DNA from: Chloroflexota bacterium
Lineage (GTDB): Bacteria > Chloroflexota > Dehalococcoidia > GIF9 > AB-539-J10
Length of the DNA stretch: 64,000 nt
Direction of reading: 5' to 3'
NCBI GenBank assembly: GCA_013388845.1
Contig: JACAEN010000011.1
Span: 62,001 to 126,000 of the forward strand
Under the pieces are notes generated by a model. It did no database searches. It saw only the letters and a list, made by a program, of their open reading frames with translations, and had not been told where the DNA came from. Positions 57,204 through 64,000 of the stretch are shown here, one piece after another. The position numbers were made by a program, and so were the translations under genes. Positions within the stretch are counted from its first letter, which is position 1. Every line of letters starts with the position of its first letter.

Positions 57204-58502
57204 ATGATGAAAAAGGAAATTGGCATTGGCTTACTAGGTTTGGGGACTGTGGGGGGTGGCGTGGCTGAAGTCCTGGCCACCAAGGCAGGCAGCTTGGCTG
57301 AGCAAGCGAGGCTGCCTCTAGTTTTGAAAAAGGTACTTGAACGCGACGTGAGTAAACGCTACCCAGCAGAACTAGGTCCTAACTTGACTACCACCAATCC
57401 TGAGGAAGTCCTCTCACATCCTGAGGTAGATATAGTAATCGAACTCATTGGCGGCGAACATCCGGCCACGGAGTACATGAAACGAGCTATCGCTAACGGA
57501 AAACACGTAGTTACAGCCAATAAGGAGGTAATAGCTAAGCATGGATACGAGCTATTGTCTCTGGCCAGGAAATACAATGTTGACCTCCGCTATGAAGCGA
57601 GTGTAGGCAGCGGCATACCACTGATTTCCCCTTTTCAGCAAGACTTAGCTGCCAATAAAATCTCAGCCATCCGTGCCATCCTTAACGGCACCACTAACTA
57701 TATTCTGACCAGAATGGCAAAAGAGGGACTGGAATTTGCTTCGACATTGAAACAAGCCCAAGAGTTAGGTTATGCTGAAGCCAATCCCGCTAATGATATA
57801 GAGGGGATAGATGCTGCTTACAAGCTAGTCATCTTATCCAACATAGCATTTCGGGCTAAATTTGTCCCTCAAGATGTATACTGCGAAGGAATAGCCAATA
57901 TTGCCGCCCGGGATTTTCTCTATGCCCGAGAATTTGGCTACGCTATAAAACTTCTGGCCATTGCCAAGAAAGATGGTGACAAAGTGGAGATGAGGGTTCA
58001 TCCTGTTTTTATCCCCCAGGACTCCCAGTTAGCTAAAGTGGATGGTGTCTATAATGCCGTCGAAGTGGAAACTGACTTGGCTGGCAAACTGGTCTTTTAT
58101 GGAGAAGGGGCTGGAGGCCTCAGAGCTTCTAGCGCTGTTATTGCTGATGTGTTGGCAATAGCCAGAAATATCTATCGCGGCGTAAATAATGTTCCTGAAC
58201 TGAGATTAGACCGGCGAATCACTGTCAAGCCCGTGTCTGACGTAAAGACTCGGTACTATCTGAGGTTGAATGCGCCTGACCGCCCCGGTGTTTTAGCTCA
58301 AATCTCCAAAGTTCTGGGCGACAATTCCATAAGCATTTCGTCCGTAATTCAGAAAGAAAGCGACCCAGCAGCTCAAACCGCCATAATCGTCATTATGACC
58401 TATCCGGCCGAGGAAAAAGGGATGCAAAAGGCTCTTAAGCAACTAAAGCAGCTACCGGTGGTTAATGAGGTTAGCAACTTTATCAGAGTTGAGGAGTCCT
58501 GA
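57204..58502 (+). CDS. hom: Homoserine dehydrogenase with C-terminal ACT domain
   Basis: IGIGLLGLGTVGGGVAEVL; GKHVVTANKE; GTTNYILTRM; ACT APDRPGVLAQISKVLGDNSISI. Confidence 0.96.
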   Translation: MMKKEIGIGLLGLGTVGGGVAEVLATKAGSLAEQARLPLVLKKVLERDVSKRYPAELGPNLTTTNPEEVLSHPEVDIVIELIGGEHPATEYMKRAIANGKHVVTANKEVIAKHGYELLSLARKYNVDLRYEASVGSGIPLISPFQQDLAANKISAIRAILNGTTNYILTRMAKEGLEFASTLKQAQELGYAEANPANDIEGIDAAYKLVILSNIAFRAKFVPQDVYCEGIANIAARDFLYAREFGYAIKLLAIAKKDGDKVEMRVHPVFIPQDSQLAKVDGVYNAVEVETDLAGKLVFYGEGAGGLRASSAVIADVLAIARNIYRGVNNVPELRLDRRITVKPVSDVKTRYYLRLNAPDRPGVLAQISKVLGDNSISISSVIQKESDPAAQTAIIVIMTYPAEEKGMQKALKQLKQLPVVNEVSNFIRVEES

Positions 58503-58507
58503 GCGAA

Positions 58508-59590
58508 GTGAAGGAGCGAGGCGTCTTAAATAGATATCGTAATTTCCTGCCAGTGACTCCGGCTACGCCCTTGATTACGCTGGGAGAAGGCGAGACCCCT
58601 CTCGTGAGGTCACGAATTTTAGAGAAAGAGCTTGGCTGTGGTGAACTTTATTTTAAGCTGGAAGGCTGTAATCCTACGGGCTCTTTCAAAGACCGAGGCA
58701 TGGTGGTGGCAGTGGCTAAGGCGGTAGAGAATGGCAGTCGGAGCATCATTTGCGCTTCCACAGGTAATACCAGCGCTTCAGCTGCCGCTTATGGCGCCAG
58801 GTTCGGACTCAAGACTATCGTCATTATCCCTAAAGGGAAGATAGCCATGGGCAAGCTCGCCCAAGCCTTGGTTTACGACGCCCAGATTATCGGCATAAAA
58901 GGTAATTTTGACCAGGCGCTTCACATAGTACGTGCCTTGACTCAGAAATATCCCATTACTCTGGTAAATTCTCTAAATCCTCATCGCATCGAAGGTCAGA
59001 AAACGGCAGCTTTTGAGATTGTGGATGACTTGGGAGATGCTCCCGATTATCTCTTCATCCCCGTGGGCAATGCTGGGAATATCACTGCTTACTGGAAGGG
59101 ATTTGTGGAATACTATCGCACAGGCAAGGCCAGCCACACTCCCAGAATGATGGGCTTTCAGGCGGCTGGCGCTGCCCCTATAGTTGTGGGTAAGGTTGTT
59201 AAACGACCCAGGACCATTGCCACAGCTATTCGCATCGGCAATCCTGCTAGCTGGCAAAAGGCAGTAGCTGCCCGAGATGAGTCGGGAGGCGTTATTGACT
59301 GTGTTACTGATGATGAAATTATCAATGCTTATAGATTGATGGCTATCAAAGAAGGTATCTTTGGTGAGCCCGCTTCAGCTGCCTCTTTAGCTGGGCTTAT
59401 CAAGCTATCGAGGAAGGGAAACTTCTCGGGCAAGCGTGTAGTCTGCATTGTGACTGGCAGCGGGTTAAAGGACCCCGGTGTGCCAGCAAGATATGCCCGG
59501 GCACCTCTGGAGCTCCCTGCTGAGCTGGCGGCTGTTGAGGAAGTTTTGAAGTTGCCAACCTCGCCGACTCTTCACCACACTCAAAGGTGA
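58508..59590 (+). CDS. thrC: Threonine synthase
   Basis: YFKLEGCNPTGSFKDRGMVVAVAKAVENG; follows hom. Confidence 0.95.
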   Translation: MKERGVLNRYRNFLPVTPATPLITLGEGETPLVRSRILEKELGCGELYFKLEGCNPTGSFKDRGMVVAVAKAVENGSRSIICASTGNTSASAAAYGARFGLKTIVIIPKGKIAMGKLAQALVYDAQIIGIKGNFDQALHIVRALTQKYPITLVNSLNPHRIEGQKTAAFEIVDDLGDAPDYLFIPVGNAGNITAYWKGFVEYYRTGKASHTPRMMGFQAAGAAPIVVGKVVKRPRTIATAIRIGNPASWQKAVAARDESGGVIDCVTDDEIINAYRLMAIKEGIFGEPASAASLAGLIKLSRKGNFSGKRVVCIVTGSGLKDPGVPARYARAPLELPAELAAVEEVLKLPTSPTLHHTQR

Positions 59591-59652
59591 CAAGAGGCAA
59601 AGAGCCAGTGATATTGGAGACGGGATGACGTTAAATTAAGGAGACGAAAATC

Positions 59653-60219
59653 ATGTCCAAAATTGTTACCGAGGATGTAGGAAAATTCAGCCAGCATAAT
59701 CCCAAAGTAGCTGTTATAGTTACCGCTAGTGCCCGAGGCAAGGATGATGCTATGACCGCTGCCTGGCATAGCTCGATTTCTTTTAAGCCGCCCCTCTATG
59801 GCATTGCTGTTTCACCTAAGCGATTTACTTACCAGCTTATCAGGGAAAGCCGGGAGTTTGGCATTAATTTCATTCCTTTGGAGAAAGCCTCTCTGGCTGC
59901 TGCCATCGGCGGCACTTCTGGACAACAAATGGACAAATTTGAGAGGTTCAATATCAAGAAAGAGAAAGGTTTGAAGACCACAGCACCTATCTTGAAGGAT
60001 GCTTATGCTGCCTACGAATGCAAGCTGGTGGATAGCAAGCCCTATGGTGACCACATCTGGATAGTCGGTGAAGTTGTCGCAGTTCACTTCCTTGAGGAAG
60101 CGTTTACCACGGCGGAGATTCTCGACTTGGATAAGGTAAAGCCGCTCCTTTACCTCGGCTCAGATTTTTATGCTAGCGCGGATAAAACCAGCGTAAGTTT
60201 TATAAAGAGGGGGATTTAG
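59653..60219 (+). CDS. Flavin reductase-like domain protein
   Basis: VIVTASARGKDDAMTAAWHSSISFKPPLYGIAVSPKRFTYQLI. Confidence 0.88.
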   Translation: MSKIVTEDVGKFSQHNPKVAVIVTASARGKDDAMTAAWHSSISFKPPLYGIAVSPKRFTYQLIRESREFGINFIPLEKASLAAAIGGTSGQQMDKFERFNIKKEKGLKTTAPILKDAYAAYECKLVDSKPYGDHIWIVGEVVAVHFLEEAFTTAEILDLDKVKPLLYLGSDFYASADKTSVSFIKRGI

Positions 60220-60786
60220 ATGGTTAATCAGGACAAAATCAAACGGGCAATGGCTTCCATAATCGAGGCTATTGGTGAAGACCCTCTTAGGGAGAGCATC
60301 AAGGATACGCCACAGAGGGTGGCTGAGATGTATGCCGAGCTTTTTTCTGGCTTAGATGTCGACCCTAAAACTGAATTAGTGGTGGACTTTGAGGAAGGAT
60401 ATGAGGAGATGGTGATTCTAAGGGATATCCCCTTCTATTCCATGTGTGAGCACCATCTCCTACCATTCTATGGCGTGGCTCATGTCGGCTATATCCCCAG
60501 TCCTGGTGGTAGGGTGGTAGGGGTAAGCAAGCTGGCCAGGGTGGTAGAAATCTGTGCCCGGCGGCCTCAGCTTCAAGAAAGGATGACCCAGCAAATTGCT
60601 GATGCCATCTTCGAAGCACTTCAACCTGAAGGAGTAGCTGTAGTCATTCAAGCCGAGCATTTATGCATGATTATGCGGGGAATAAAAAAGCCCGGAACAA
60701 CTGTGGTAACCTCGTCGGTGAGGGGAACTTTCCGCAGCAAGGTAGCCACTCGTAGTGAATTTCTGTCTTTAATTCAAGGAAAATAG
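60220..60786 (+). CDS. folE: GTP cyclohydrolase I
   Basis: [53 protein letters not shown]. Confidence 0.96.
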   Translation: MVNQDKIKRAMASIIEAIGEDPLRESIKDTPQRVAEMYAELFSGLDVDPKTELVVDFEEGYEEMVILRDIPFYSMCEHHLLPFYGVAHVGYIPSPGGRVVGVSKLARVVEICARRPQLQERMTQQIADAIFEALQPEGVAVVIQAEHLCMIMRGIKKPGTTVVTSSVRGTFRSKVATRSEFLSLIQGK

Positions 60787-60787
60787 C

Positions 60788-62023
60788 TTATTCGTGCCGC
60801 AAGGACTCGATAGGGTCAAGTCGCGCTGCCCGTACGGCTGGATACAACCCGGAAATAAGTCCGATAAAAATTGACACGCCCGCTGCCAGAGCAATAGCAT
60901 AGATGGGAACTGTGGCAGTAAAGGGAAAACCAGCTTTAGTCGCTACGACAGACATGATTTTCACTATAATCCACCCCAGGCCCACCCCCACGGCACCACC
61001 ACAAAGACCTAGTGTGGCAGCTTCAATGAGGAACTGAACCAGAATATCTCGGCGCTTGGCTCCCACCGCCTTGCGCAAACCAATTTCCCTGATACGCTCG
61101 GTCACTGAAACCAGCATGATATTCATAATACCGATGCCGCCCACAAGCAAAGATATGCCAGCTATGCCCGCCAGGACCAGTTGGATTATGCCTAGCACCT
61201 GAGTAAGCTGCTCTGCTACAGATGCCACACTGATAACTCTGAAGTCATTGCTTTCTCCCTCCCTGATGTTGTGGAGGTCCCGCAAAATATCAATGATTTC
61301 CTGCCTGGCAGATTCCAGCACGTCGCTGCTCTTTGCTTGGACGCTTATTGTATTGACGCTGTCGCCGCGGCTGCCTACCTGTGAAGCTGCCAAAGTAGTA
61401 TAGAAGGTAGATAAAGGAATATAGACCCTCATGTCTTCAAGTCCGAATCCCATTCCCCGGCTTTCTAACACACCGATAACCTGGAATTGACGCCCGCCAA
61501 TCCTTATGCTCTGGCCAATAGGGTCCATCTCGCCGAAAAGGGTCTTGGCTACCTCACTTCCCAGGACAGCTGCCCTGGACTTCCCCCTATAATCGGAATC
61601 GGTAATAAAGGTGCCCCATGCTACCACGTAATTATCCACTACTTCAGCTTCTGGGGTCACCCCAGCAATAATCATGTTGCTGAGGCTTTCTCCCCCGGCT
61701 ACGACCTGGGCATAGGTCTGCGCCGAGGGCGCCACCCTCTCTACAAAGGTAGCATGCCGTGCAATCGCCTGAGCGTCTTCCAAAGTCAGTGTTGTCTGCG
61801 CTCCCAATCCAGCCATGCCCAGTTGGCGAGGCGTAACGTATATCAGGTTAGACCCCAATGTAGCAAAAGCCTGCTCTACTACAGCCGTCTGAGCTCTTCC
61901 CAGAGATAGCACAGCAATGACGGCCGCTACGCCAATCATAATGCCCAGCATGGTCAGGATTGACCTTAGCTTGTTACGAAGCAAAGCCTGTAGCGCAGTA
62001 GAGAAACAATCCCAGAGTTTCAT
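60788..62023 (-). CDS. MacB-like ABC transporter permease
   Basis: [58 protein letters not shown]. Confidence 0.93.
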   Translation of the reverse strand: MKLWDCFSTALQALLRNKLRSILTMLGIMIGVAAVIAVLSLGRAQTAVVEQAFATLGSNLIYVTPRQLGMAGLGAQTTLTLEDAQAIARHATFVERVAPSAQTYAQVVAGGESLSNMIIAGVTPEAEVVDNYVVAWGTFITDSDYRGKSRAAVLGSEVAKTLFGEMDPIGQSIRIGGRQFQVIGVLESRGMGFGLEDMRVYIPLSTFYTTLAASQVGSRGDSVNTISVQAKSSDVLESARQEIIDILRDLHNIREGESNDFRVISVASVAEQLTQVLGIIQLVLAGIAGISLLVGGIGIMNIMLVSVTERIREIGLRKAVGAKRRDILVQFLIEAATLGLCGGAVGVGLGWIIVKIMSVVATKAGFPFTATVPIYAIALAAGVSIFIGLISGLYPAVRAARLDPIESLRHE

Positions 62024-62682
62024 TCCGTTGCCTCTATCAGACCATCTCGGATTCTAATTGTGCGCTGGGTATAAGCGGCAATATCTCGTTCATGAGTAAC
62101 CAAAACGATGGTCATGCCTTGCTCATTCAATTTCTTAAAAATCTGCATAATTTCCTGGCTAGTTTTGGTGTCAAGGTTGCCTGTGGGCTCATCAGCTAGA
62201 ATAAGAGAGGGATTATTTACCAAGGCTCTAGCAATAGCCACCCTTTGTTGCTCCCCTCCGGCTAGCTCGCTTGGTTTGTGAGTGACCCGATGACCTAGTC
62301 CTACTGCCTCCAGGACTTGTAACGCCCTTTGCCGTCGGTTGCTGACACCACTGTAAATAAGTGGCAGTTCCACGTTAGCTAAAGCTGTGACCCGAGGCAA
62401 TAAGTTGAAGCTTTGGAAGACAAAGCCTATCTTTTTGTTTCTTATCTCAGCTAGTTGATTATCATTAAGCTTGTCTATCGCAATGCCTTCTAAGCGGTAC
62501 TTCCCAGAAGTAGGTTTGTCGAGGCAACCGATGATATTCATCAAGGTGGATTTCCCCGAGCCTGAAGGCCCTATGATGGACACCATCTCCCCTGACTCGA
62601 TGTGGCAGCTAACCCCCCGCAGAGCAGGAATCTCGGTCTGACCCGCTTTATACACTTTGGTTATGTTTTCTAGTTCAATCAT
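62020..62682 (-). CDS. ABC transporter ATP-binding protein (MacB/LolD-like)
   Basis: [55 protein letters not shown]. Confidence 0.95.
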   Translation of the reverse strand: MIELENITKVYKAGQTEIPALRGVSCHIESGEMVSIIGPSGSGKSTLMNIIGCLDKPTSGKYRLEGIAIDKLNDNQLAEIRNKKIGFVFQSFNLLPRVTALANVELPLIYSGVSNRRQRALQVLEAVGLGHRVTHKPSELAGGEQQRVAIARALVNNPSLILADEPTGNLDTKTSQEIMQIFKKLNEQGMTIVLVTHERDIAAYTQRTIRIRDGLIEATE

Positions 62683-63775
62683 TGCCTAAATCAAAAAAGC
62701 TGTATGGCTGCTCCGCAGAAGCAGGTAACACCACCTTTTCCCCCTCCTCCAATCCCGATAGAACTTCAGTATTTGTCCCGTCGGTTAAGCCTAAGGTAAT
62801 TTCCCGTTCCTCAATTTGCCCGTCTACAAGCACTTTAACTATGGGATTTTCCCAGGTCCCTTGAATAGCCTTGTTCGGTATCACCAAAACATCAGTGCGA
62901 CGCTCGATGACCACTTCGGCAGTGGCAGTCATGCCATCTCTGAGCCCTTCGGTGGCATTTTCCGAGGTTATGGTGGTGGCGTAGGACACTATCCCCGCTC
63001 GGTTTGTGCCTATCGGGGAGATGAAGGTCACCTTGCCCTTTACTTCCGTGTCCGGCAAGGCATCTAACGAAATGCTTGCCTCCTGTCCTACTTTCACCGT
63101 GGCGATATCCAATTCATCAATGAAGCCGCTCATCTCTATCTTACTGGTATCAACCAGAAATATTGCGGGGGTGGCCAAGGCCGCTGTCGAGATTTCTTGT
63201 CCTTCAGTTATGCTAACGTCAGCGACCATGCCATCAAAGGGAGCCACTATTACCGCCTTTTCTAGATTGAGCTCCGCCGTTTCCAGGTTAAGTTTTGCTA
63301 TTTCCAGGTTGAGCTTTGCCGCACTCCAGTTCGCTTCGGCTATATTCACCTGTTCCCGAAGCACCTCCTCCTGGGATGGAGTGGGGGCATTTCCCAAGTT
63401 AATCAAAGCGATTTCATATTGTGCTCGGGCTGCCTTGACTTGTGCCTCTGCTATTTTGACCTGCAGCTCAGCCATTTCGACGCTTGAGTCCAGAGACTGG
63501 GCATCGAGTCTGGCTAAGACCTGGCCTTTCGTCACATTGTTTCCCTCCTCGACTAGCACCTCTGCCACTGTACCCGTGACGCCAAACGACAAATACGCTT
63601 TATCGGGCATTACTAAATTGCCATCCACGAAGACTGTCTTGACTATATCGCCGCGAGTAACCACAGCCGTTTCCTGCGGGACAGCTTCACGGCCAGCACG
63701 CCCGCCAAGTACAATGCCGAGTACTACACCAATAACAACTACGCAGACTATTATTAGTATTCGCTTTTTTTTCAT
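62675..63775 (-). CDS. HlyD/MacA-like efflux adaptor protein
   Basis: N-terminal [28 protein letters not shown]; coiled-coil; [22 protein letters not shown]. Confidence 0.92.
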   Translation of the reverse strand: MKKKRILIIVCVVVIGVVLGIVLGGRAGREAVPQETAVVTRGDIVKTVFVDGNLVMPDKAYLSFGVTGTVAEVLVEEGNNVTKGQVLARLDAQSLDSSVEMAELQVKIAEAQVKAARAQYEIALINLGNAPTPSQEEVLREQVNIAEANWSAAKLNLEIAKLNLETAELNLEKAVIVAPFDGMVADVSITEGQEISTAALATPAIFLVDTSKIEMSGFIDELDIATVKVGQEASISLDALPDTEVKGKVTFISPIGTNRAGIVSYATTITSENATEGLRDGMTATAEVVIERRTDVLVIPNKAIQGTWENPIVKVLVDGQIEEREITLGLTDGTNTEVLSGLEEGEKVVLPASAEQPYSFFDLGND

Positions 63776-63876
63776 TTTTCTTTATACCGCCTCTCTATTC
63801 TGGCAAACCGTTTATTATAGCAGTGGTTTCATAGTTTCGGGTAGGAAGTTAACGCACTATATATTTTGACAGAGCA

Positions 63877-64000
63877 TCAACTGCGCTTGTGTTTATCCTC
63901 TCTAGCAACAGTAGAGGTTTCGCCGCCCCTGATCAACTTGGCAATTTCATCAAGTCTGCTGGTCACGATGTTGAGCAACTTTTCTGCCGCCTCAACCTTG
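63877..64000 (-). CDS. C-terminal end of an unidentified protein running off the window edge
   Basis: Open frame ...KVEAAEKLLNIVTSRLDEIAKLIRGGETSTVAREDKHKRS*. Confidence 0.4.
   Translation of the reverse strand, partial: KVEAAEKLLNIVTSRLDEIAKLIRGGETSTVAREDKHKRS

Noticed and set aside
63006-63869. 287-aa plus-strand ORF opposite the HlyD-like gene
   Set aside because: Antisense shadow with repetitive SRLSFA segments derived from the coiled-coil repeats of the real gene
1-64000. CRISPR array, rRNA, IS element or phage genes
   Set aside because: No regularly spaced repeats, rRNA-like segments, transposase or integrase motifs were seen in the ORF track or by eye

Overview
The window looks like chromosome of an anaerobic Chloroflexota/Dehalococcoidia-like bacterium; taxonomy is inferred from gene content and style, not searched. 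The left part is housekeeping: the start of ileS, then jag, yidC, yidD, rnpA, rpmH, rpsR, ssb and rpsF, followed by thiL, tsaE, tsaB, ndk, rsfS, ftsH, metG and rsmI. The most interesting segment is 16.7-27.3 kb. It is a ten-gene minus-strand operon with two tandem Tes/TrsS-like multi-[4Fe-4S] radical SAM paralogs, a PaaK-like AMP ligase, a methyltransferase, a small CxxC redox protein, a minimal HdrA-like flavoprotein, two HdrD-like CCG proteins and an MFS exporter. Two near-identical tRNA-Thr genes bracket it. A second notable locus (39.8-50.8 kb) has a two-component system, a NuoG/FdhA-like molybdopterin subunit that lacks the catalytic Cys/Sec-His pair, NuoE, a NuoF-GltD fusion, MetV and MetF. 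This is a candidate NAD(P)H-linked, possibly bifurcating, methylene-THF reductase complex. A 4.2-kb segment (51.55-55.85 kb) lies between an intact tRNA-Pro and a degenerate copy of its 3' half, which suggests a small tRNA-integrated island. The 29-39 kb accessory region carries a secreted caspase-like protease, a secreted serpin, and an ECF sigma factor next to a membrane-anchored beta-propeller protein. I saw no CRISPR array, rRNA, transposase or integrase.
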